From Clitoria ternatea (lineage: Eukaryota; Streptophyta; Magnoliopsida; Fabales; Fabaceae): a stretch of 64,000 bases of DNA. Positions 47,349-57,454 of the stretch are shown in pieces (position 1 is the first letter of the stretch; each line of letters begins with the position of its first letter). The position numbers were made by a program, and so were the translations under genes. The notes under the pieces were generated by a model that was not told where the DNA came from, searched no databases, and worked only from the letters and a program-made list of their open reading frames with translations. Location of the stretch: assembly GCA_037962975.1 (NCBI GenBank), contig CM075673.1:147704667-147768666 (forward strand), written 5' to 3'.

Positions 47349-48385
47349 GACGTTGTGTTGAATATGGTGATGAAACATGTTATGGTGATGAAATATCCAA
47401 ATATTGTATATGTGAATGGATAATGTGATTGTCACTAACTGCCGATGTATGTAAGTTCTAATGAAAATTTATGACGATTGTGAACGTTGAAATCTACTAA
47501 GTAGTGGTCGTGAATTGATGATTGATTGAGTGGTATTTAGGATGCACAGTATGAGAATGCATTGATTGGCATTTGCATCCATGGCATATCATTTACTGCT
47601 TATATGGAATGTTAGGGGTTCCAATGAGTGGGCCCAGTGGGAGGGCGACCCAGTGCACAGGTATATCATTGTATTTCCCTAGTGATTATGGGAATCATGA
47701 AGCTGTCCATAGTTCGGTGACAAGGCACCCTATGTGTTGGGCACAGTAGGTGGGCGGCTCTATGGTGAGCGAGTTACCTCGGTGTCCGACGGGGCATGAC
47801 TCTCTCGATGTGTGTTCGGGAGGGGCCCGTAGCACTTTGGCAAGTACGACCATGTTATTAATCCATAGTCACGGGGTGACTAGTGCTACAGATGGGCGAG
47901 GGCGGTTTGGTACCAGTAAGATATGATGTTGAACACGCATGCAATTGGATATAAGTGTACACATTTTACTACTGCAGTAGGGGCATAGTAGCACACCTAT
48001 GCTTGTCCCACAATTGATTATGTTGTTTTCCCACAGTCAGATCCGCAGTTGATAATAATTTTGTTGTACATATGCATTAGCTTTAAGAGCATTTGCATAT
48101 AGCCGACATGCCTAGTTGATAACTGAGATGGCGATGGAAGATGGATGGATAGAGAGAAAGTAAGCCGAGGTGCTAACATTATATGTATGATGATTATTGA
48201 GAAGACTAATGATATGTTATACATGATATTGCCTTGTGAATATACTTATTTAAACGTGTATGGTGCTGAGATGGAATGATGTGTCATGTGTGTGATGTTA
48301 TCTTGAAAATGAATGTAATGCACATATGTATAAATCTCATCATAATGTATGACTTTAATTCATTTGGATTATGTTACTCACCTCC
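47349..48385 (+). repeat. L3 solo LTR, middle piece
   Basis: This is non-coding LTR sequence between copia 2 and element C. It ends with CCTCC (48381-48385), the target duplication of C. Nothing else was recognised. Confidence 0.75.
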
Positions 48386-49280
48386 TGAACTGTTCTTTAC
48401 AGGGGGTGTAGAAGTATGCTTGTAGAACAACTCAAAATATACATATAAATGTGTTCTTGATACAAAGCACTATGCGTATAAATGTATATACGGAGAGTCT
48501 TTGTTTACTGAGGCGGAGTGTAATATATTGCGGGGCGGTGTCACAGTCCGTCTGGCGGGATCTGAATTGCCTTGACCCAATTGGGGATTGTACCTGCAAT
48601 CGTTCTCCGACGCTCAAGTCAGTATTTCAGAATACTTAGAGACTTAGAAAGACAATCAGAGAGAATTATGCAAGTAATAGAGTGTAAGGTTCAGAGAATG
48701 GAAAAAAGATCCCTTATACCTTTTCGAGAGAGGTTTATATACCTGTTACTGGTGCTGCATTATTGGTAGGACCCGCTCCTTGTCTTCGGGCATAATGCTG
48801 AAAAGGTTGTGGGTCCCTGCGCCGTTTACATGCACCATTATTGTAGTAGGTATCACAACTTGTCTGGAAAGCGTTAGTGCTTTAATATTTTATTGTTATT
48901 TCCCTTTATGCGTGACAGCGTGATTCCCATTATTAACCTCTCAAGACAGAGTTAATCTCGTGCCGGGGTTGTAAGTATGGGCTCGCTACGCAGTGTGGGA
49001 AATTCAGTATTCCGCCTGAGTTGAGCCTATGGCTTGGCGGAGTAACAATTTTGGCGAGGTTACACTCCTTGACGGAGTAACATGCCTGGACGGAGTTACA
49101 TTCCTTGGCGGGGTAACGTGCCTGGGCGGAGTCATGAACCTTGGCGGCGTTACTTCCCTGGCGGTATGCACTCCGTATAGTATTTGTAGTGTATTTGAAG
49201 AGTACTTCTCTTTATTCAAAATGCTGATCTGGCAAGGCATTGAAGCCATGCTCTTGGGGGCCGGTGTTAGGACCGGATCA
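48386..49280 (-). repeat. 3' LTR of element C
   Basis: The plus strand starts TGAACTGTTC and ends GACCGGATCA. In element direction the TATA box reads GGTATATAAAC (48733-48743 on plus). It contains an 18-bp minisatellite at 49034-49174. Confidence 0.95.
49034..49174. repeat. 18-bp minisatellite in element C LTR
   Basis: About seven imperfect units of the type ttggcggagtaacatgcc are present. The 18-bp period keeps a reading frame, so it translates as a repeated GVT peptide in chance ORFs. The same array lies at about 60618-60758 in the other LTR. Confidence 0.85.
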
Positions 49281-49300
49281 TATGCCCCCTAGCTTGTTAT
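49281..49300 (-). other. Polypurine tract of element C
   Basis: The minus strand reads CTAGGGGGCATA directly before the 3' LTR. It is short but G-rich. Confidence 0.6.
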
Positions 49301-49707
49301 AGTGACTGGCGGGGTCACTTTAATAAGCTATAACACTTAAGTTTAGCTTTTGTAGGCATGGGTTTAGGCGGTATTTGCTAGTCCAGGTTTTGTGGACAAG
49401 TGCTTTCGTGCATTTATTAGCTGTCATCACTTGACACGCCTGTCATTAATGCGCCTCGTAACCACGTTTTTTATTCTTCAGTCTCCTATTGCCACGTATG
49501 CCCTCGTAACGGTTGCCATTCCAATGATGGGACGTAAATGCGCGTGATGGCAATGGAGAACCGTTTTCGAGGTTATTACCGTGGGCCTTGGATTTTGAAA
49601 ACGTGGCCCATGAAATATCTGCCCTTAGATATATCTATCGGTTTCAGCAAAACAGGAACCGTCATTGAGACAAATCCAACAGTTGTAATCGCATGTTTCA
49701 ATTTTAG

Positions 49708-49787
49708 AACCGTCGATGAGATTTATCTAACGGCTGCAAACACATCTAACCGTTGATGAGATTTATCTAACGGCTGCAAACACATCT
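49708..49787. repeat. 40-bp direct duplication upstream of the antisense gene
   Basis: Two 40-bp units (49708-49747 and 49748-49787) starting aaccgtcgatgagattta differ at one base. A weaker third copy precedes them (about 49667). They end about 45 bp before the TATA box at 49833, a promoter-proximal position. Confidence 0.85.
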
Positions 49788-49832
49788 TCGAAATTTCTGA
49801 GGATTCGCTTATTTTTCCCCCCAAGCCATGCC

Positions 49833-49840
49833 TATAAATA
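49833..49840 (+). promoter_or_regulatory. TATA box of the antisense gene in element C
   Basis: TATAAATA stands on the plus strand, opposite to the retroelement's own transcription. The expected start is near 49865, so the upstream ATG at 49866 is too close to the cap, which supports the ATG at 50052. Confidence 0.7.
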
Positions 49841-50051
49841 GGTAAACTCTCAGAAGGGAAATGTTTTGCTGCATTCCTCGCTTCATATTTGTTTGCTGAA
49901 AGTGTTTTTGCTACCCTCTTGCAAGTTTATTGGTGTTTGGAGTTCTTCTATTTCTCAGAAGCTTAAGGTACTTGCTTCTTCTTTTTCTTTGCTTCTCCAT
50001 TTTCACTGGGTTGGTTTTGTTTTCCCTTATTGCATGTTTGTGAAAAGGAAG

Positions 50052-52710
50052 ATGAGAGGAAAGAGGTCAGAGTCACGTTCTAGGGTTTCTGTTCGTCCCA
50101 TGTTTTCTGACATTGAGAGTGGAGATGATGCTTTTTATACTGGGAGGGACTCGACGTTTTATAGCAGCGTGGAGTACTTTAGTAATGCTGTACATTCATT
50201 TGTGTCAGGAGGTGTTTCCCATACACAAGTGCTGACTATGGCAGAGTGCAGAAATGTTGTATTGCATGGGTTGGATTGGGAGAAAACACTCGAAAATGAC
50301 CCTTACTGTTGGGTTGAGGAAGATGTCAAGGATGCTTCCTCTCGACATGCGACGACAAGCGGAGGGGTAGTGGAGTTGCCTGTTCCGGTTTGGAAGGACG
50401 AGAAGTATGAGGATAGGTTCATCGTCCGTTCACCCAAGACGTATGAACGGGTCTGCCATCATCCTCAGGATAATCGTACCATATATATGTACGACATTTT
50501 ATTTACCCAGTTAGGGGTGCGTTTCCCATTGAATAAATTCCAGATGGGTGTGCTTAGGTTCTTGGATTGTGCCCCTTCCCAGTTGCATCCTAATGGTTGG
50601 GGAATAGTGCGCAGCTTTGAGGTGATGGCTGAACATTTGGGGTTTACGCCTACAGTGGCGTTGTTTTTCTCCTTTTGCCGCATTATGAGGAGAGTAAATA
50701 TGAAAACCGGCGGCATGGGTTTTGTGACTCTCCGGGCGGAGCCAAAGATTTTAAACTTTAAGGCGTTTGCTGACTCCGCCAAGGAAGGCGGACTTCACTT
50801 CAGGATGAGTTTTGTGAAGGTATCCGTCAGGAAGGACAAACCTGTTTTTTGGCGGAATAAGGAGGGTGTTGACAGATTCCCAGTGGCATGGACGCATGAG
50901 CACTTTCTCTTAACCAAACGAGCATATGAAGTTGAGGAGGGTGCTCTATCGGCGGCGTCTGTGGAAGTACTCCGGATGTTGAAGGAGTACAACTCCGTCC
51001 ACAAGCTGATTCTTTGTCGAAGGCTGCTTGGGCGGGATGCTCAAGGATACTTGAGTAATATTATGAACAATTGCAATGTGATTGAGTATTTCCTCTATCT
51101 TGCATTTTCTAACTGAATCCTCATCTTGTTATTTCGCAGGAGAAATCGTTGAGTTCCCTGGGATGGATCGTATTAAGCAGCTGCAAATGAGCCGCAGGGA
51201 AATGAACGCGGAGAATAATGTGCAACCCAGGAGGAATCTGGGTGCCGCCCTGACAAAAACTCTCCCCTTCCCTGTATCCACCAACATAGTAAATTTTGAA
51301 GGTGGTGCAGGATCTTCAGCAGCTACTGTTGAAAGGCGTTCTAAAAAACGTCAAGAACCAGAAGCTGCTGAAGAAGAAGAAGAAGTAGATCCTCATCCTT
51401 TGCAAAGAAGGAGGACTAAGGGCAAGAAGAAGGCTGAGGCGGGGACGTCAATTGATGCCGCCATTGATTTGGAGGAGACTCAGGAGGTACCTGTTACGGG
51501 TACTTCTGCTGGTATGGGCGGTGTTGAAGGCATTCCCGAAGAAGATGTTGCAAGGGGAGAAACAGAGGGATTCCAAGCTTCTTCTGACCATGAGAATGGG
51601 GACGAGGCGGGAAGAGTTCAAGCTTCCCCAGTCCGCCAGTCTGAGGATCCCGCCCTGAGCTTGACCACCCGAGGGACAGCCGTTTTTCCAATTGATGTAC
51701 CAGGGGAAACATCCAGGCGGCTTGTTTCTTTGCCTGAGGCGGGGTCTCGCTTGAATCCCTTTTTATACTTTACAAATACGGGATTCCGCCAGTCAGAGAG
51801 GCGTGACCCAGAATTCATTCTCCGCCCTGACATCGACTTCGAGGAGGTACCGGAGGCCGCTGCAGCTGCGAGGTGACACCTTTCTGAGTTAGATGGTTTC
51901 TTGGCTTCTGTTCACCGGATAGCTGACGTTGCTGCTGAGGTGAACATGTTCCAAGCGTCTTACCACGAGTCAGTGGAAAAGATTCGTAGCTTGGAGCATG
52001 ACAATGAGCAGTTGTCCGAGGTGATCAAGGCCAAGGACAAACATCTGGACACCGCCGACTCCAATATCAAGAAGTTAACGGAGGAGTTGGCTAAGGTGAA
52101 GGCTGAGAAAGCCCAGCTAGAACAACAGAATAAAAAGCTGGGCGAGGTGGTGGGTGGACTTTCCCAGGTCAAGGTTGATAATATTCTGCTGAAACAACAA
52201 GTTTCAACTTTAGATCAGCAGAACCAAGTTTTGGGCGGAGACGTGAGCATTCTTCAGCAGAGGCTGGTTTCCATAGAAATAAATAAAACCATTGCTGAAG
52301 ATGCCTGGGCAGCGGAGTTGAGCGAGGCAACAACCGCATATGGAAATCTTGAAGTGCGGGTTCAAGAGTTGGAAGCTGAGAAGACTGCCTCAGATGCTAC
52401 CAGTGAGAGGCTCGACAAAGAATTACAATCTGCCTTGGACGCAGCTGAGGTGGCGATTGATGATGCTTTCAGCATGGCTGTTCGCCAACTCCGCTATCGC
52501 AACCCAGGTGTTGCTCTCTCCACCACAGGCATTCATCCTTATTACGAGTTCATCAATGGAGAATTGATGGTGCCTGTGCAAGGAGGTCATATGCCCGCGC
52601 CCAATGATGAATATGTCTTGGCGGACTTGCCTCCTTCCCAAAGTTTGACCAGGCTAGGAGAAGGTCAGCTCACCTCCACTCAGCAAGAAGGGAAGCCGTC
52701 TGACCCTTGA
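50052..52710 (+). pseudogene. Antisense accessory gene of element C, two exons, one nonsense codon
   Basis: Exon 1 starts MRGKRSESRSRVS at 50052 and ends at 51054. An 85-bp intron (51055-51139; GTAATA donor, ttctaac branch-like site, ttatttcgcag acceptor) restores the frame into exon 2 (51140-52710). The product is about 857 residues. The first third holds GVRFPLNKFQMGVLRFLD and APSQLHPNGWG (around residues 150-180), typical of the plant 'putative gypsy type transposon' family (Transposase_28-like, from memory). The middle is acidic with KKRQEPEAAEEEEE. The last third is a long coiled coil with heptads from about 51950 to 52400. A TGA at 51874-51876 interrupts exon 2 in frame. The gene converges with pol, whose end is at 54458. 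Its function is unknown; a DNA- or RNA-associated regulator is only a guess. Confidence 0.8.
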
Positions 52711-52989
52711 AGATCAGCTTCTCAGTCTCCTTCTCAGTCTCTTTGCAAGTTTTGTTTTTATTAGTATTTTAATGATATCGCCTTGTTCCAGGATAGGCTT
52801 TGGATTTTTATTAATATTGGCAATATTCAATAAAACATATTTCCTGCAAGTGTATACTTGTTCATAGATGTAGTGTTTAAGTCCGTCGTATTTATGCCTT
52901 GTATAATGATATTGAGAAGGCGGAATATTCATCTGAGGACTTAATGAAATATGGCTAAGTATAATCGAGACAGAATAGCTTTTTTGCAA

Positions 52990-53480
52990 TTCTGGCGAAG
53001 CAAAATTCAGTGAGGAGGCGAAGTAGCCTCTTAGGAATTTCAGTGAAACAAATTCAGTAATGGGGCGGAGTAGCCTTTTTGATAATTTAACTGAAGTTAC
53101 TTCGATAATGAGGCATAGTAACCTCTTGGGAATTTCGTTGAAATGATTTTAATAGTGAGGCGTAGTAGCCTCTTAGGAATTTAAAAGGAATTGGATTCCG
53201 TAAGAAGGCGGAATGGCCTCTTAGGAATTTCAATGAATTGGATTCAGTAAGAAGGCGGAGTGGCCTCTTAGGAATTTCAATGAATTGGATTCCGTAAGAA
53301 GGCGGAGTGGCCTCTTAGGAATTTCAATGAATTGGATTCCGTAAAAAGGCGGAGTGGCCTCTTAGGAATTTCAATGAATTGGATTCCGTAAGAAGGCGGA
53401 GTGTCCTCTTAGGAATTTAAAAATGATTGGATTCCGTAAGAGGACGGAGTAGCCTCTTAGGAATTTCGATGAAGCACAAT
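52990..53480. repeat. 47-bp tandem array between the convergent genes of element C
   Basis: About ten units built on ggcggagtggcctcttagga are present. The regular ones start at 53194, 53241, 53288, 53335, 53382 and 53429, and earlier ones are degenerate. It lies in the element's 3' untranslated region. Confidence 0.9.
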
Positions 53481-53639
53481 TTTACAAGTATTGAACTTAC
53501 TTGAACTTGTTGAGTAGTGCTTGAGTTTGTTGCTCATGTACTCCGTGAAACGTTGGGAGTTAGGCAGAGGCAGGTTTTGGATGGAATGTTCATCCTTTTG
53601 CATGTTGATTGGAGTGCGACTCCTGATCGAATGAAAATT

Positions 53640-54165
53640 ATCAAGTCCGGATTGCTATGGTGCAACATATAGCTGTGACACCAATTCATCCTGCAAGAAT
53701 TTAGTTAAACCTTCGAGGCGGTATGATGCAGCATATAGCTGTGACACCAATTCATCCTGCAAGAATTCGGTTAAACCTTCGAGGCGGTATGGTGCAGCAT
53801 ATAGCTGTGACACCAATTCATCCTGCAAGAATTTGGTTGGATTTTGGGGTTAGCGTGGTGCAGCATATAGCTGTGACACCAGCTCTTCCCACAAGAAGCC
53901 TGCAGGACCTTGGGGGTGAATTAGTGCAGCATATAGCTGTGACACTAGTTCTTTCCATAGGCGGCCTGTAGGACCTTAGGGTCGGTATGGTGCAGCATAT
54001 AGCTGAGACACCAATCCTTTCCCCCCAAGGAGTTTTCTGTACCTTAGGGTCGGTATGGTGCAGCATATAGCTGAGACACCAATCCTTTCCCCCCAAGGAG
54101 TTTTCTGTACCTTAGGGTCGGTATGGTGCAGCATATAGCTGAGACACCAATTCCCCAAGGAGTTT
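53640..54165. repeat. About 66-bp tandem array in element C
   Basis: Eight units carry gcagcatatagctg (near 53662, 53729, 53794, 53860, 53926, 53992, 54060 and 54128), with steps of 65-68 bp. It lies between the first array and the end of pol. Confidence 0.9.
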
Positions 54166-54457
54166 TTATTGACTCCGTTTGTGAAGCGGCGTTGCATGTT
54201 GGTTGATCTTTATGGAATAAAGAGTTATGCGTTTGTGCTTCAATTTTAGAGTCGTTGTTTTATCTGCATGGGAACAAATTCTGCCATGGATAATCAATTC
54301 AAAGTTAGAGCGAAGATTAAATGCAGGAAGGCATTTCATTGAGAATGGAATTACATAAAAGATTGAGTTGGGATATATCTTTTCGAAACCTTTTCAAGGA
54401 AAGCATACAGAGGAAGATCCTTGAGTTAGGAAGAAAAGATCATACCGTATCACCCAA

Positions 54458-57442
54458 CTAACTGTAATATATGCGTAAATTCAAAATGTTCCATTTATTT
54501 CTGACCGGAGTACCATCTAAGTTTTCTAGGCGGTATGTACCCTTGCCCAAAACTTCGATGACTCGGTATGGACCTTCCCAATTTGGTGCCAATTTGCCTT
54601 GGTGTGCAAATTTGTTGCCAATGTTGGCCCTTCTCAGGACCAAATCTCCCTCTTTGAAACGGCGTTCGCACATGCGTGCATTATACCGTTTGGCGGCCTT
54701 TGCTTTGACAGCTTGATCTCTCACAAAGGCTTCCTCTCTCAACTCCGCCAAAACCTCCAATTCGTGTGCGAGGTTCTGTTGATTGGCTTCCTCATTGAAA
54801 TAGAGGACTCGAGCTGAAGGGGCTGTTAATTCAATGGGAATGACCGCCTCGACTCCATATGTCAGCCGATATGGAGATTCATTCGTAGTGGGGTGTGGGG
54901 TGGTTCTATATGCCCATAAAACGTGGCATAACTGATTTGCCCAGTCTCCCTTTGCCTCACCAAGGCGTTTTTTGAGGCCCTTCAAGATTTCTCTGTTGGC
55001 GACCTCTGCTTGTCCATTGGTTTAAGGGTGTTCCACAGAAGAGAAAATCTGCGTGATGCTGAGATTTTCTAAGAGTTCAGTGAACTTGCGATCTGTGAAC
55101 TGGGTGCCATTATCAGTGACTATGCGTTCAGGGACTCCGAAACGTGCAATGATATTCTCATAAACGAATCTTCGAGTCCTGGCTGACGTTATGTGCACCA
55201 CTGCTTCTGCCTCAATCCATTTGGTGAAATAATCAACACCAACTATCAAGTATTTGATACCGCCGGGAGCAGTTGGGAATGGACCTAGAATATCCATACC
55301 CCATTGATAGAAAGGCCAGGGCGTTATTGATGATGACATTTCCTCAGCTGGAGTATGGTGAAAATTCGCGAATCGTTGACATTGATCGCATTTTTGAACA
55401 TATGAGACGGTGTCTTGCTTCATAGTGGGCCACCAATACCCCGCCCTGAGGATCTTTCTCACTAGACTTCGTGCCCCTGGATGATGTCCACACTGCCCTT
55501 CATGGACTTCTTCCAAAACAGCTTGCACCTCGTTTTCATTTATGCAAATTAAGTATGGGACAGAAATTCCTCGGCGGTATAGCTACCCATCTAAGAGCGT
55601 ATAATAGGGTGCCTCCCTCCTTAGCTTCTTTCGCTCAAGATCATCCGTGGGTAATTGTCCATTAACAAGATAACGAACTATTGGTGTTACCCAGGAGTTA
55701 TCATCAACGGGGCGGCTTTTAATCATATGAATTGAAGAGGGAAGGGATATACTTGGCTCGGCCAGAGTACTCTGTACAACCGTGGTTGTACACCCCGCCT
55801 TCTTTGTGCTGGCTAATCTGGACAGGATATCAGCACGCGTATTTTCTTCATGAGGTACATGCTTGAAAGTTACTTCATCGAAGCGCTGTTTCAACTCGTT
55901 GACGCAGTCTAGATATTGTTGCAGTAGAGGTTTTTTAGCCTGATACTCACCAAGAATCTGTGAGATGACTAATTGAGAATCACTGCATAGGGTGACAGTT
56001 TTAGCTCCAATATCTTGTGCTGCTCTGAGTCCGGCTAAGCAGGCTTCATACTCCGCCTGATTGTTAGACGTAGTGAAGGTAAAGTGCAATGAAATTTCAA
56101 GATGTACCCCGTCATCACTTTCTATAACGATTCCTGCCCCACATCCTTTGCTGTTTGAAGACCCATCGACGTATACTGTCCAGTGTGAATGATCTGCATC
56201 TGGGCTAGAGCCTGTTAATTCAACTACGAAATCTGCTAGGACTTGTGCCTTAATAGCAGTTCTTGGTTCGTAGGATATGTCGAATTCAGAGAGCTCTATG
56301 GCCCATTTGATCATCCTTCCTGCCAAGTCTGGCTTGAACAATATAGTACGGAGTGGCAAGTCTGTGCGAATCAGGATGGGATGTGCATGGAAATATGGTC
56401 TTAGACGTCGTGAGGCCCAAACAACTGCAAGTGCTGCCTTTTCAATCTTCTGATAACGGCATTCCGCACCATGCAATGTTTTACCAGTGAAGTATACCGG
56501 TCGTTGGCCTTCGACTGTTTCTTTGACCAGGGCCACTGCCAGCGCTTCATCTGAAACAGACAAATAAACGATGAGTTGCTCACCAGGGCTTGGTTTTACC
56601 AGGATTGGAGGGCTGGCTAAGACATTTTTCAAGCTCTGGAAGGCCGCCTCTTGCTCTGGGCCCCAATTGAATTTTTTATCCTTCTTCAGCATCTTGTACA
56701 AGGGGAGAGAGCGATGAGCCATTTTTGGCATGAATCGTGCTAGAGCAGCGATTTTGCCATTGAGGGATTGTACCTCTTTCAATGTTTTGGGGCTCTGCAA
56801 CTCTTGTATCACACGACACTTGTCAGGATTAGCTTCTATGCCTCTTTGCGTTAACATGAAACCTAAAAATCTTCCTCCAGGTACAGCAAATGTACATTTT
56901 AGCGGGTTGAGTCTCATGTTGTATTGCTGCAAGCGTTGAAAAATGAGGCGTAGGTCTTCAACATGGTCTCCTCCCTCTGGAGTCTTGGTGATGATATCAT
57001 CAATATAAACCTCCACCATCTTTGTGTGCATGCCCTCAAAGACCTTGTTGATCATGCGCTGGTAGGTGGCCCCAGCGTTTTTCAGCCCAAATGGCATGAC
57101 ATTGTAGCAAAAGACTCCTCTGTCATTGATAAATGCTGTTTTCTCCTGATCATCCTCACACATTGGAATTTGGTTGTATCCGGAGTAAGCATCCATGAAG
57201 GATAGATACTTATATCCTGATGAGTCATCAACTAGTCTGTCAATGTTGGGGAGAGGATAAGGATCTTTGGGACAACATTTATTCAAATCAACGTAGTCTA
57301 TGCACATGCGCCATTTGCCATTGGCTTTCTGCACCATAACCACGTTGGACAGCCAAGAAGAGTAACGGAGTTCCCTGATGAATCCCGCCTTAAGGAGTTC
57401 TTCGGTTTGTTCGCAAGCAGCATTTTGCTTGGCAGGACCCAT
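54458..57442 (-). pseudogene. RT-RNase H-integrase part of element C pol, two nonsense codons
   Basis: Same frame as gag-protease. The first 619 residues (57442-55583) hold RT with RMCIDYVDLNKCCPKDPYP and YIDDIITK (near residue 146), a first degenerate RNase H region, and a second RNase H with VYVDGSSNSKGCGAGI, NQAEYEACLAGLR and CSDSQLV. The dual RNase H is known for the Tat lineage. A TAG at 55583 precedes integrase (GHHPGARS, CDQCQRF, MDILGPFP, VTDNGTQF). A TAA at 55022 stands where a Gln is expected in HP-TNGQAE. The frame then runs to 54458 with the catalytic Glu and a GPY motif (NWEGPYRV). Both stops look like CAG or CAA to TAG or TAA changes. There is no frameshift. Confidence 0.92.
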
Positions 57443-57454
57443 ACGTCGTTTCTT

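Noticed and set aside
49029..49292. ORFs with GVT peptide repeats in element C LTRs (also 60577-60885)
   Set aside because: They come from an 18-bp minisatellite whose period is a multiple of three; both strands are open for the same reason.
49866..50051. Upstream ATG for the antisense gene of element C
   Set aside because: It lies almost at the predicted transcription start from the TATA box at 49833 and encodes a hydrophobic, leader-like stretch; the ATG at 50052 followed by a basic start is more likely.
51078..51139. Alternative intron donor at 51078 for the antisense gene
   Set aside because: It would not keep the reading frame into exon 2 and gives a 62-bp intron; the donor at 51055 restores frame.
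53723..54197. Plus- and minus-strand ORFs with repeated VQHIAVT or ICCT peptides
   Set aside because: They are translations of the 66-bp tandem array in the non-coding 3' region of element C.
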